64,000 nt of DNA from Actinobacteria bacterium OV450 (GTDB lineage: Bacteria > Actinomycetota > Actinomycetes > Streptomycetales > Streptomycetaceae). Under the pieces are notes generated by a model, which saw nothing but the letters and a program-made list of their open reading frames with translations, had not been told where the DNA came from and ran no database searches. The translations under genes were made by a program, and so were the position numbers. The stretch spans positions 1-64,000 of the forward strand of contig LJCW01000098.1 in assembly GCA_001298555.1 (NCBI GenBank). Direction: 5' to 3'. Positions 51,285 to 59,600 of this stretch are shown here, piece after piece. The stretch's first letter is position 1, and the number at the start of each line of letters is the position of its first letter.

Positions 51285-51377
51285 GGTCCCCGCCGCCGCT
51301 CCGGTCCCCGCCGCCGCACCGGCACCGTGCGGCGCCCCGACCACCGGCACCGTGCGGCGCCCCGACCACCGGCACCG
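51285..51377. repeat. 18-bp and 25-bp tandem repeats between phoX and the HEAT-like paralogue
   Basis: A unit with CCGGTCCCCGCCGCCG is repeated around 51285-51317. It is followed by a 25-bp unit (CACCGGCACCGTGCGGCG plus CCCCGAC) at 51317-51341 and 51342-51366, with a partial third copy to 51377. No gene is present in the 310-bp gap 51086-51395. Confidence 0.75.
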
Positions 51378-51395
51378 CGGGGTCTCCCCCCGGCG

Positions 51396-52913
51396 TCAGG
51401 CCTGTCGCGAACGCGCCTTGAAGGCGGCCTTGCGGGCCTCCTTGGCCGCCTTCCTGTCCGGGTGCATCCGGCCCATGGCCTCCAGCACGGCCACCGTCGC
51501 CGGGTGCTCCACCCGCCAGACCTGGTCGAAGAACCCCGCGTGGTGGGCGGTCAGCGACTGCATCAGCAGCGGAAGTTCCTCCGTCTCCCCGTCCGCGGCG
51601 AGCTGCGCCGCGATCGTGTCGACGGTCAGCCAGAACACCATGGCCCCGTCCGGCGCCGGTACGTCGGCCACCCCGCGCTCGGCGAGCCACACCCGGGCGA
51701 GCCCGCCCAGCTCCGGGTCGTCCAGCACCGCCCGGACCGCGGGCTCGGCCTCCGGGCCGGCCGGTGCGAGGGCCTGCTGGCAGCGCAGCCGGCGCAACGG
51801 GCCGCCCTCGTCGGCGCCCCGGGCGGCGGCCAGCAGCTCGGCGACCGCGACCGGCACTTCGCGGCCCGCGAGCCACTGCTCGATCTCGGCCTGGGCCGCG
51901 CCCTCGGGGTAGCCGGAGACGGCGTCGAGCAGGGCGTCCGCGCCCTTGTCGGCCAGTTCGCCCACGGCGGGGGCGGCGATCCCGGCCTCCAGCATGCGGG
52001 CGCGGATCCCGTACAGGCCGAGCGGGGTCAGCCGCACCATCCCGTACCGGGAGACGTCCTCGTCGTCGACGGCGCTGGCCACCGAACCGGCCGCGAGCTC
52101 CTCGTCGTCGGCCTCCGCCATGAGCGCCTCGTCGACGGGCCGGAACTCGACGAGCCCGATGGGCTCCAGCTGCCGGAACTGGTCGTCGAGGCGCATCATC
52201 GCGTCCGAGACCTGCTCCAGCACGGCGTCGGTCGGATCGCGCATGTCGTCGGGGACGACCATCGAGGCGGCGAGCACGGGCAGCGGGACCGGCCCGTCCG
52301 ATGCGCCGTGTTCGGAGACGGAGAGCAGGTAGAGGTTGGCGAGGACCCCGTCGAGGAAGTCCGCCTCGCGGCCGGGATTCCAGTCGAGCCGGTCGAAGTC
52401 GATCTCACCGCCCGCGTCCAACGCGTCGACGAGGTCGTCCAGATCGGGCACGGCCGCGTCGGCGAGCACGGTGTCGAGGGCCGCCAGCCACAGGTCGAGC
52501 ACGTCACCGGGCGCGCCGCCGGTCACCAGCGCCAGGTCCTCGCCGGGGACGGCGGTGCCGGACTCCCCCTCGGCGCCCCCACCGCCATCACCGCCGTCAC
52601 TCCGGTCACCCCCGTCACCCCCCTCATCGGGTTCGGTCACGTCGACGAGGCCGGTGTCCACGGCGACCCGCCAGGCCTGGCTCGCGAGCACCGGCCCCTC
52701 CTCGTCGGCGGGGTCGAGCCCGAGCACGGCGGCGGCCTCGGGCAGCTGGACGGCGACGAGTTCGCCGCCGACGCCGACGCGGGTGTCCGGTCCGGCCCAG
52801 CGGGCCAGCCGTACGGCGCGGGCGAACAGGGGGGCGGCAAGGGCGTCGCGGGCCAGTTCCGCATCGGAGGGCAGCCGTACCGGCGGCAGCGTGGGGTGCG
52901 GCTCTGCGGACAT
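51396..52913 (-). CDS. uncharacterised acidic helical protein, paralogue of 19684-21216
   Basis: 505-aa protein without a recognised active site. Like its paralogue it begins with a block FARAVRLARWAGPDTRVG, has a low-complexity insert (Gly/Asp-rich around 120-135), and a C-terminal half of HEAT-like helical repeats (LRRLRCQQALAPAGPEAEPAV, LARVWLAERGVADVP). It ends in HPATVAVLEAMGRMHPDRKAAKEARKAAFKARSR. This copy is much more acidic. GAGGAG lies 8 nt before the ATG at 52913. A scaffold role is possible; function unknown. Confidence 0.75.
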   Translation of the reverse strand: MSAEPHPTLPPVRLPSDAELARDALAAPLFARAVRLARWAGPDTRVGVGGELVAVQLPEAAAVLGLDPADEEGPVLASQAWRVAVDTGLVDVTEPDEGGDGGDRSDGGDGGGGAEGESGTAVPGEDLALVTGGAPGDVLDLWLAALDTVLADAAVPDLDDLVDALDAGGEIDFDRLDWNPGREADFLDGVLANLYLLSVSEHGASDGPVPLPVLAASMVVPDDMRDPTDAVLEQVSDAMMRLDDQFRQLEPIGLVEFRPVDEALMAEADDEELAAGSVASAVDDEDVSRYGMVRLTPLGLYGIRARMLEAGIAAPAVGELADKGADALLDAVSGYPEGAAQAEIEQWLAGREVPVAVAELLAAARGADEGGPLRRLRCQQALAPAGPEAEPAVRAVLDDPELGGLARVWLAERGVADVPAPDGAMVFWLTVDTIAAQLAADGETEELPLLMQSLTAHHAGFFDQVWRVEHPATVAVLEAMGRMHPDRKAAKEARKAAFKARSRQA

Positions 52914-53232
52914 GGGGCGGTCTCCTCGCGGACGCGGTGGGGCGGCGGGCACGGCCCCCGTCGGGCGGCCGTCCGGCGAACCAGAGTAGACGCATTTCGG
53001 GCGCGCCCGGTGGGCCATCTCCTTTGGTTCATCCCACAGTCAGCCGCCGTATGCCCTGGAGACCTTGACAACTTCCCTGGTCACACAGGAAATTGACGCG
53101 CGTAGATCTATGGGGAACCGGCGGGATTCCTGCGGATCTCCTGCGGCTCAGCCGTGGAACCCCCGTACGAATCCGGCCAAAACCACGCATCACCCTTCGT
53201 TTTCCTTCCTCCACACACCGGAGTTCCTGACC
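52914..53232. promoter_or_regulatory. divergent intergenic region with TTGACA promoter element
   Basis: The 319-bp gap before the secreted nuclease gene has TTGACA at 53065-53070 with a weak GAAATT -10 at 18-bp spacing, plus a second TTGACG at 53093. A lone GTTCATCCCAC at 53027 resembles half a PHO box. No gene was seen. Confidence 0.4.
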
Positions 53233-55074
53233 ATGCGCTCCTCGCATCCCCGTTCCGCCGCCGTCTCGGCACTCGTCGCCACCGCCCTGGCCACCGGTCT
53301 GCTGGCGGGCACCGCCGACGCGGCCGAAGGCGCCGCGTCCGCCGATCCGATACGCATCCACGACATCCAGGGCACCACCCGGATATCGCCGCTCAACGGC
53401 AAGCAGGTGGCCGATGTCGCGGGCATCGTGACGGGTGTGCGCACCTACGGCTCGCGCGGCTTCTGGATGCAGGACCCGGACGCCGACGACAACGACGCGA
53501 CCAGTGAGGGCATCTTCGTCTTCACCAGCTCCGTCCCGACCGTGGCCGTCGGCGACGCCGTCAAGGTCTCCGGTCTGGTCGGCGAGTACACCCCCGGGGG
53601 CGTCTCCTCCGGCAACCAGTCGGTCACCCAGATCTCCAAGCCCGCCGTGACCGTGCTCTCCTCGGGCAACGCGCTGCCCGAGGCCACCGCGATCAACGAG
53701 TACAACGTGCCCGCCGCGTACGCCCCGGCGGGCGACCCGGCCGCCGCGAACAGCATCAACGGCCTGACGCTGGAGCCCTCGCGCTACGCCCTGGACTTCT
53801 ACGAGTCCCTCGAGGGCATGAACGTGAAGATCGGCACCTCGCGGGTGGTCGGCGCCACGGACCCGCACGCGGAGCTGTGGGTCACGGTGAAGGGCTGGGA
53901 GAACACCGCCAAGCGCGGCGGCACCCTCTACGGTTCGTACGAGTCCCAGAACACCGGCCGGCTCCAGGTCCAGCAGCTCGCGCCGCTCGCGCAGCAGCCC
54001 TTCCCGGTGGCGAACGTCGGCGACAAGCTGACCGGCACCACCGAGGGCCCGCTGGACTTCAACCAGTTCGGCGGCTACACGCTGGTGGCCCGCACCCTCG
54101 GCACGGTCACGGCGGGCACCCTCGCCCCCGAGAAGACCAAGGCCCAGGCTCCCGGCGAGCTCGCGGTGGCCACGTACAACGTGGAGAACCTCGACCCGAC
54201 CGACCCCCAGGAGAAGTTCGACAACCTGGCTAAGGCGGTCGTCGAGAACCTCGCCTCGCCCGACATCGTGGCCCTGGAGGAGATCCAGGACAACAACGGC
54301 GCCAAGAACGACGGCACCGTCTCGGCCGAGGAGACCATCAAGAAGTTCACCGCGGCCATCGCGGCGGCGGGCGGCCCGGCCTACGAGTGGCGGACCATCA
54401 ACCCCGAGAACAACAAGGACGGCGGCGAGCCCGGCGGCAACATCCGCCAGGTGTTCCTCTTCAACCCCGCCCGCGTCTCCTTCACCGACCGCGCCGCGGG
54501 CGACTCGCTGACCGCGACCGGCGTGACCAAGGAGAACGGCAAGGCCGCCCTGACCCACTCCCCCGGCCGGATCGACCCGGCCAACCCGGCGTGGGCCGAC
54601 AGCCGCAAGCCGCTGGCCGGCGAGTTCGTCTTCCGTGGCCGCACGGTCTTCGTCATCGCCAACCACTTCGGCTCCAAGGGCGGCGACGAGGGCCTGACCT
54701 CGGTCCACCAGCCCCCGGTCCGCTCCTCGGAGGCCAAGCGGCTGCTCCAGGCGCAGGCGGTGAACTCCTTCGTCAAGGACATCCTCGCGGCCGACAAGAA
54801 CGCGGACGTCCTCGCCGTCGGCGACATCAACGACTTCGAGTTCTCGGGCACCGCGAAGGCGCTGGAGGACGGCGGGGCGCTGTACTCGGCGATCAAGTCG
54901 CTGCCGAAGGCGGAGCGCTACTCGTACGTGTACCAGGGCAACGCACAGGTGCTGGACCAGATCCTGACCAGCCCGGCGATCAAGAACTTCACGTACGACA
55001 GCGTGCACATCAACGCGGAGTTCTCGGCGCAGAACAGCGACCACGACCCGCAGGTGCTGCGCTTCCGCCCGTGA
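53233..55074 (+). CDS. secreted endonuclease/exonuclease/phosphatase family protein (ExeM/NucH-like)
   Basis: 613-aa exported protein with a signal peptide (residues 1-32, ending near TADAAEG). An N-terminal OB-like or beta domain (ADVAGIVTGVRTYGSRGFWMQD) is followed by a C-terminal DNase I-like domain: VATYNVENLDPTDPQEKF near 312, ALEEIQDNNG with the metal-binding Glu, VFVIANHFGSKGGDE, VLAVGDINDFEFSG and the final NSDHDPQVLRF. All are hallmarks of EEP nucleases. It likely degrades extracellular DNA or phosphodiesters. It is terminated by the hairpin 55096-55130. Confidence 0.9.
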   Translation: MRSSHPRSAAVSALVATALATGLLAGTADAAEGAASADPIRIHDIQGTTRISPLNGKQVADVAGIVTGVRTYGSRGFWMQDPDADDNDATSEGIFVFTSSVPTVAVGDAVKVSGLVGEYTPGGVSSGNQSVTQISKPAVTVLSSGNALPEATAINEYNVPAAYAPAGDPAAANSINGLTLEPSRYALDFYESLEGMNVKIGTSRVVGATDPHAELWVTVKGWENTAKRGGTLYGSYESQNTGRLQVQQLAPLAQQPFPVANVGDKLTGTTEGPLDFNQFGGYTLVARTLGTVTAGTLAPEKTKAQAPGELAVATYNVENLDPTDPQEKFDNLAKAVVENLASPDIVALEEIQDNNGAKNDGTVSAEETIKKFTAAIAAAGGPAYEWRTINPENNKDGGEPGGNIRQVFLFNPARVSFTDRAAGDSLTATGVTKENGKAALTHSPGRIDPANPAWADSRKPLAGEFVFRGRTVFVIANHFGSKGGDEGLTSVHQPPVRSSEAKRLLQAQAVNSFVKDILAADKNADVLAVGDINDFEFSGTAKALEDGGALYSAIKSLPKAERYSYVYQGNAQVLDQILTSPAIKNFTYDSVHINAEFSAQNSDHDPQVLRFRP

Positions 55075-55095
55075 CCCCGGCACGGACCTGAGTCA

Positions 55096-55130
55096 CAGGG
55101 GGCCCGGGCGCGTCTGCTCCGGGCCCCCTG
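55096..55130 (+). terminator. terminator of secreted nuclease gene
   Basis: CAGGGGGCCCGG and CCGGGCCCCCTG form a perfect 12-bp stem with an 11-nt loop, 21 nt after the stop codon. Confidence 0.8.
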
Positions 55131-55144
55131 CCACACTTCCGGTC

Positions 55145-55588
55145 ATGATCTTCCGTATCGCCACCCGTGAGGACCTGCCCGTCGTACTGGGCCTGCTGGC
55201 GGACGCCGGCGAGGAGCGGGCCGAGGTCACCGAGGCGCACGAACGGGCCTTCGCCGCCATCGAGGCGGACCCGCGCAACGAGATGCTGGTCCTCGCCGAG
55301 GCCGGGACGGGGACGGTGCTGGGCTGCCTGCAGCTGACGTACGTCCCCGGCCTCGGCCAGGGCGGACGCGAACGGGCGCTGGTCGAGGCGGTACGGGTGC
55401 GCGCCGACCGGCGGGGCGGCGGGCTCGGCGCGGAGCTGATGCGGCTCGCGGTGGCGCGGGCGCGCGGGCGCGGCTGCGGGCTGGTGCAGCTGACCAGCAA
55501 CAAGCAGCGGGCGGACGCCCACCGCTTCTACGAGCGGCTGGGCTTCGCGCGCAGTCACGAGGGGTTCAAGCTGCGCCTGGAGCAGTGA
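55145..55588 (+). CDS. GNAT family N-acetyltransferase
   Basis: 147-aa acetyltransferase. FRIATREDLPVVLGLLADAG opens the fold, VLGCLQLTYVPGL is the central strand, VEAVRVRADRRGGGLGAELM contains the acetyl-CoA pyrophosphate loop RRGGGLG, and LTSNKQRADAHRFYERLGF is motif B. The pattern resembles the small GNATs of the AaaT/YpeA group; the substrate is unknown. It starts 14 bp after the terminator of the nuclease gene, so it must have its own promoter, perhaps within the hairpin region. Confidence 0.88.
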   Translation: MIFRIATREDLPVVLGLLADAGEERAEVTEAHERAFAAIEADPRNEMLVLAEAGTGTVLGCLQLTYVPGLGQGGRERALVEAVRVRADRRGGGLGAELMRLAVARARGRGCGLVQLTSNKQRADAHRFYERLGFARSHEGFKLRLEQ

Positions 55589-55745
55589 GCGAGTGGGCGC
55601 CGGCGCCGCACTGGGGCCTCTGCGGGGAAGTCGGGGACTTTCGGCCCTGGCGTGACGCTCGCCACATCGTGACCCATTCGACCCGGGTTGTGGTGTTGAG
55701 TGTCCCCACGCTCCACCATGTCCCCCCGCACCCCCGGAGGACCGC

Positions 55746-56000
55746 GTGTTCGCCTCGCTCTCCCTCGCCCAGGAAATCGGCCTCGCCGTCCTGCTCGTGG
55801 CCGCCGCCGTGTGGGTGCTCGGCTTCGGCCACATGCTGTGGGACTCCCGCTTCCACCACGCGGAGCCCGGTGCGCACGAGGGCATCGCGGTGATCCCGGC
55901 CCAGCGCAGCGCGGCCACGCACCCGATGGAGTCGGTCGAGCTGACCGAGGCCGAGGAAGAGGCCTTCGCGGGCCTGATCCGCAGCCTCCCCCTCCACTGA
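55746..56000 (+). CDS. small single-pass membrane protein
   Basis: 84-aa protein with one N-terminal transmembrane helix (residues 8-30, EIGLAVLLVAAAVWVLGFGHM) and an acidic cytoplasmic tail (ESVELTEAEEEAFAGLIRSLPLH). No known domain. GGAGG lies before the GTG at 55746. The gene stands alone and ends 73 bp before a bidirectional terminator shared with dapD. Function unknown. Confidence 0.75.
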   Translation: MFASLSLAQEIGLAVLLVAAAVWVLGFGHMLWDSRFHHAEPGAHEGIAVIPAQRSAATHPMESVELTEAEEEAFAGLIRSLPLH

Positions 56001-56072
56001 CCCGCCCGCCTCCGGCGGCGCCCTCCCCCGCTCGGGGCGGGAGGACGTCCCGGGACGCGGCACGGGAGAGGC

Positions 56073-56116
56073 ACGACGCCCTCACCGCCCCCTGTCGGGG
56101 CCGGTGAGGGCGTCGT
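56073..56116. terminator. bidirectional terminator between small membrane gene and dapD
   Basis: ACGACGCCCTCACCG and CGGTGAGGGCGTCGT are perfect 15-bp arms with a GC-rich 14-nt centre. It lies between convergent genes and can serve both. Confidence 0.82.
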
Positions 56117-56149
56117 GGCGTGCCGGGCCGCCGGGTCCGGTCACGGCGG

Positions 56150-57130
56150 TCAGTTGTGGCTGTGCAGGACCTCGTTCAGGCCGCCCCAGACCGCGTTGTT
56201 CGGGCGGGCCTCGACCGTGCCGGTGACCGAGTTGCGGCGGAAGAGGATGTTGCTCGCGCCGGAGAGCTCCAGGGCCTTGACGATCTGGCCGTCCGGGAGG
56301 GTGACGCGGGTGCCCGCGGTCACGTACAGGCCGGCCTCGACGATGCACTCGTCGCCCAGGGCGATGCCCACGCCCGCCTCGGCGCCGATCAGGCAGCGCT
56401 CGCCGATCGAGATGATCTGCTTGCCGCCGCCCGAGAGGGTGCCCATCGTGGAGGCGCCGCCGCCGATGTCGGAGCCGTTGCCGATCACGACGCCCGCCGA
56501 GATGCGGCCCTCGATCATGGAGGTGCCGAGGGTGCCGGCGTTGAAGTTGACGAAGCCCTCGTGCATGACGGTGGTGCCCTCGGCGAGGTGCGCGCCCAGG
56601 CGGACCCGGTCCGCGTCGGCGATGCGCACGCCCTTGGGGGCGACGTAGTCCGTCATCCGCGGGAACTTGTCGATCGAGGTGACCTGGAGGTACAGGCCCT
56701 CGGCGCGCGCGTTCAGCCGTACGGTCTCCACCTGGTCGACGGCGACCGGGCCCAGCGAGGTCCAGGCGACGTTGGCCAGCAGCCCGAAGACGCCGTCCAG
56801 GCTCTGGCCGTGCGGCTTGACCAGGCGGTGGCTGAGCAGGTGCAGGCGCAGGTACGCGTCGTGCGCGTCCAGCGGCTTGTCCTCCAGGGAGGAGATCACG
56901 GTGCGGACGGCTACGACCTCGACGTCGCGGACCGCGTCCAGGCGGATCGCCTTGGCCGCGGCGGCACCCAGGAGCTGCACGGCCTGGTCGGCGGTGAGGC
57001 GCTCGGTGCCGGCCGGGCCGGGCTCGGCGACCAGCTCGGGGGCGGGGAACCAGGTGTCGAGGACGGTGCCGTCGGCGGCGATGGTGGCAAGTCCGGCGGC
57101 GACGGCGCCGGTGGTACGCGTAGCAGTCAT
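56150..57130 (-). CDS. dapD: 2,3,4,5-tetrahydropyridine-2,6-dicarboxylate N-succinyltransferase
   Basis: 326-aa succinyltransferase of the lysine/diaminopimelate pathway (succinylase branch), actinobacterial type. An N-terminal helical domain is followed by a left-handed beta-helix from about residue 160 ([58 protein letters not shown]) and a short C-terminal domain. It acts in the cytoplasm with DapC/DapE, which are not here. It starts 9 bp after the MFS gene, but a TAGGTT 6 nt before the ATG and no ribosome-binding site argue for its own leaderless promoter. Confidence 0.93.
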   Translation of the reverse strand: MTATRTTGAVAAGLATIAADGTVLDTWFPAPELVAEPGPAGTERLTADQAVQLLGAAAAKAIRLDAVRDVEVVAVRTVISSLEDKPLDAHDAYLRLHLLSHRLVKPHGQSLDGVFGLLANVAWTSLGPVAVDQVETVRLNARAEGLYLQVTSIDKFPRMTDYVAPKGVRIADADRVRLGAHLAEGTTVMHEGFVNFNAGTLGTSMIEGRISAGVVIGNGSDIGGGASTMGTLSGGGKQIISIGERCLIGAEAGVGIALGDECIVEAGLYVTAGTRVTLPDGQIVKALELSGASNILFRRNSVTGTVEARPNNAVWGGLNEVLHSHN

Positions 57131-57136
57131 GCCCGA

Positions 57137-57142
57137 AACCTA
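57137..57142 (-). promoter_or_regulatory. putative -10 box (TAGGTT) of dapD
   Basis: On the minus strand TAGGTT overlaps the last codon and TAG stop of the MFS gene and ends 6 nt before the dapD ATG, consistent with a leaderless dapD transcript. Confidence 0.4.
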
Positions 57143-58393
57143 ACCGGCGACGGCCCGAGGGTGCGAACCGGTCTCATGTGCCGGTCGCGCCGCGTGTCGC
57201 GCCGCGCGGCCTGCCTCGCGCCGCGCCTCACGCCGCGCCGCGTACAGCACGGCCGCGCCCGCGCCCGCCGCCAGCGCGGCGCACAGCGGCCACAGCAGCC
57301 CCGGCACGGCCGTGTACAGGGCTCCGCCGAGCGGCGGCCCCAGGACGACGCCGCTGACCGAGACGCCGGCGTACAGGCTCTGGAACCGTCCCATGGCGTG
57401 CTCGGGCGCCTGGTCGGCGACGTACGCGGTGGCGGTGGTCTTGTACAGGATCTCGCCGAGGCTGAGCAGCACCATCATGGCGGCGGCGCTCGCGATCCCG
57501 ACCCCGGCCAGCAGGGCCGCGTACCCGGCGCCGACCAGGAGGAGGCCGGCCCCGACGACGGGGAGCGGAGGCCGGGCGCGCAGCGCGACGGCCGCCGGGA
57601 GCTCCAGCAGCAGGATGACGGCGCCGTTGAGGGCGATGACGAATCCGAAGGAGCGGGTGTCGAACCCGTGGTCGGCGAGGAAGACGGGGAACGTGCCGTA
57701 CTGCTGGCGGTAGACGAGGTCGGTCACCAGGATCGCGCCGAGCAGGACGAGAACGGCCGGGCGGGCCCGGAGCTCCTCCCACACGCCGCGACCCAGACCC
57801 CCGTCCGGGGCCGCGGCGGTGCGTGAGGTGCCGCGGGCCGGGACGACCCGCGCGGTCCAGAGGGCGAAGAAGAGGGTGCCGAGGCCGTCGCCGACGAAGA
57901 GCCAGTCGTACGAGAGCCCGGTCGCGATCAGCGCCCCGAGGGGCGGGCCGAGGGTGAAGCCGCCGTTGGAGACGCAGCGGACCACCGCGAAGGCCTGCCG
58001 GCGGGCCCCCTCGGGAACGGTGACGGCGACCAGCGCCGAGTTGGCGGCCCGGACCACGCCGGAGGCGTACTGGGCCAGCGGCAGGGCCGCGTAGAGCGCG
58101 GCGGTGGGCAGCAGCGGGAACGACATCAGGGCGAGGCCGCCTGCGGTGGACGCGGCGAGCAGCACCCGGCGGTGGCCGAAGCGGTCGCCGTACCAGCCGC
58201 CGGTGAGGTTGCCGGCGACGAGGCCGACGCCGCCGATGCCGGTGACCAGGCCCGCCTGGGCGGTGCCGAGGCCGCGCGGGCCGGTCAGGTACAGGAAGAC
58301 GAAGACGAACGTGAAGCTGACGACGGCGTTGACGAACACCCCGGCCGCCAGCAGCCACACCACTCTGGGCACGTCCTTGAGGCCCTGCACCAC
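57140..58393 (-). CDS. MFS transporter (drug/efflux type)
   Basis: 417-aa major facilitator with twelve hydrophobic segments. GGWYGDRFGHRRVLLAAS near residue 70 is the loop 2-3 motif A (GxxxDRxGRR), and VPEGARRQAFAVVRCVSNGG lies in helices 4-5. The C-terminal tail is Arg/Ala-rich. The GTG at 58393 with GGGGAG 8 nt upstream was chosen; GTG codons at 58402 and 58390 are alternatives. It is divergent from the HxlR-peroxiredoxin gene across two palindromes, so it is the probable target of that regulator and may export a reactive or redox-active compound. Confidence 0.88.
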   Translation of the reverse strand: MVQGLKDVPRVVWLLAAGVFVNAVVSFTFVFVFLYLTGPRGLGTAQAGLVTGIGGVGLVAGNLTGGWYGDRFGHRRVLLAASTAGGLALMSFPLLPTAALYAALPLAQYASGVVRAANSALVAVTVPEGARRQAFAVVRCVSNGGFTLGPPLGALIATGLSYDWLFVGDGLGTLFFALWTARVVPARGTSRTAAAPDGGLGRGVWEELRARPAVLVLLGAILVTDLVYRQQYGTFPVFLADHGFDTRSFGFVIALNGAVILLLELPAAVALRARPPLPVVGAGLLLVGAGYAALLAGVGIASAAAMMVLLSLGEILYKTTATAYVADQAPEHAMGRFQSLYAGVSVSGVVLGPPLGGALYTAVPGLLWPLCAALAAGAGAAVLYAARREARREAGRAARHAARPAHETGSHPRAVAG

Positions 58394-58426
58394 GCCACCC
58401 ACTCCCCTGCGGTTCCCCGGAAAACC

Positions 58427-58451
58427 AGTAAGTTCCTTTTGGGAACGGACT
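58427..58451. promoter_or_regulatory. imperfect inverted repeat, candidate HxlR operator 1
   Basis: AGTAAGTTCC and GGAACGGACT pair at eight of ten positions around TTTTG. The core GTTCC and GGAAC is perfect. It lies between the divergent MFS and HxlR-fusion genes. Confidence 0.6.
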
Positions 58452-58452
58452 A

Positions 58453-58465
58453 TGTCAGCATGACA
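58453..58465. promoter_or_regulatory. palindrome, candidate operator 2
   Basis: TGTCA and TGACA are perfect arms around GCA, directly next to operator 1 and 30 nt before the ATG of the regulator. Confidence 0.5.
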
Positions 58466-58494
58466 GCCTTGGGTCAACGGACAAAGGAGCCCCC

Positions 58495-59370
58495 ATGGCC
58501 CAGCGCACACCCCTCGACGACGCGGACTGCGCCATCGCCCAGGCCCTCGACGTGGTCGGCGACTGGTGGACGCTGCTGATCGTGCGCGACGCGGCGCGCG
58601 GCGTGCACCGCTTCGACGCGTTCCAGCGCGAGCTGGGCCTGTCCCGCAAGGTGCTGGCCGAGCGGCTGAAGCTGCTGGTCGAAGCCGGGGTGCTGACCCG
58701 AGAGCCGTACCAGGAGCGTCCGGTACGGCACGAGTACCGGCTGACCCCGCGCGGGCGGGGGCTGCTGCCGGTCCTGGTGGCCCTCCAGGACTGGGGAGAC
58801 ACCTGGGTCCTGGGAGAGGGAGAGATGACGGCGACGACGCAGGAGTCCTCGCGGGAGGCGGAGCGGGTGCACGCACTACGCGGGACGCGACTGCCGGAGC
58901 TGGTGCTGCCGGACCGGTTCGGGGAGGTCCGGGACCCCGTGGCGGACACGCCGTTCACGGTCCTGTACTGCTTCCCCGGTGCGTACGCCCGGGCCGCGTC
59001 CTACCCGCCGGGGTGGGCCGGGATCCCGGGGGCGAAGGGCTGCACGTTCGAGTCGTGCACGTACCGGGACCAGCTGGCGGAGTTCACCGCGGCGGGGGCG
59101 ACGGTGCACGGGGTGTCGACCCAGCGGCCCGACGAGCAGCGGGAGTTCGCCGAGGCGGAGCGGCTGAGGTTCCCGCTCCTGTCGGACGCGGACCTCGCGC
59201 TGACCTCGGCGCTGCGGCTGCCGACGTTCCGGGCGGCGGGGGTGAGCCGGCTGAAGCGGTTGACGCTGGTGGTGGACCGCGAGCGCACCGTGCGCGAGGT
59301 GATCTACCCGATCCAGGACATCGAGGCGAGCGTCACGGCGGCCCTGACCGCGGTCCGCGCGGACGCCTGA
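58495..59370 (+). CDS. HxlR-type winged-helix regulator fused to PrxQ/BCP-type peroxiredoxin
   Basis: 291-aa fusion. Residues 5-110 are an HxlR DNA-binding domain (DADCAIAQALDVVGDWWTLL, FDAFQRELGLSRKVLAERL, HEYRLTPRGRGLLPVL) with Cys12 at the position used as redox sensor in some HxlR proteins. Residues 125-290 are a thioredoxin-fold peroxiredoxin: GAKGCTFESCTYRDQLAEF places Cys183 and Cys188 five apart, as in PrxQ/BCP peroxidatic and resolving cysteines. FAEAERLRFPLLSDADLAL and LVVDRERTVREVIYP follow. GGAG lies before the ATG. It probably senses peroxides or electrophiles and controls the divergent exporter. The domain calls are firm and the relay is inference. Confidence 0.85.
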   Translation: MAQRTPLDDADCAIAQALDVVGDWWTLLIVRDAARGVHRFDAFQRELGLSRKVLAERLKLLVEAGVLTREPYQERPVRHEYRLTPRGRGLLPVLVALQDWGDTWVLGEGEMTATTQESSREAERVHALRGTRLPELVLPDRFGEVRDPVADTPFTVLYCFPGAYARAASYPPGWAGIPGAKGCTFESCTYRDQLAEFTAAGATVHGVSTQRPDEQREFAEAERLRFPLLSDADLALTSALRLPTFRAAGVSRLKRLTLVVDRERTVREVIYPIQDIEASVTAALTAVRADA

Positions 59371-59531
59371 CCCCGGCCGTCGGGGCGGCGCCCGACGGGC
59401 CCGGGGCCGCCGCCCCCGTCGGGCATCGGCGGGATCGCCGGGCCCGGCGGGGCAGGCCCGGCAGCCTGGACCGTGAACAGCATGCCGATCGCTGCTCGGG
59501 GGCGGCTGTGCCGGCCCCGGCCCGCCCGTAC

Positions 59532-59589
59532 GCAACTGCCGTGCGGCCCCGTCGCGGGGCGCAACTGCCGTGCGGCTCCGTCGCGGGGC
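59532..59589. repeat. 29-bp direct repeat, two copies
   Basis: A 29-bp unit beginning GCAACTGCCGTGCGGC occurs at 59532-59560 and 59561-59589 with one or two mismatches. It lies in the 230-bp convergent gap between the HxlR-fusion gene and the propeller-like gene. Confidence 0.75.
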
Positions 59590-59600
59590 CGGGGCCCGGG

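Noticed and set aside
53027..53048. Possible PHO box upstream of the secreted nuclease gene
   Set aside because: Only one unit (GTTCATCCCAC) fits; the neighbouring 11 nt do not match the repeat.
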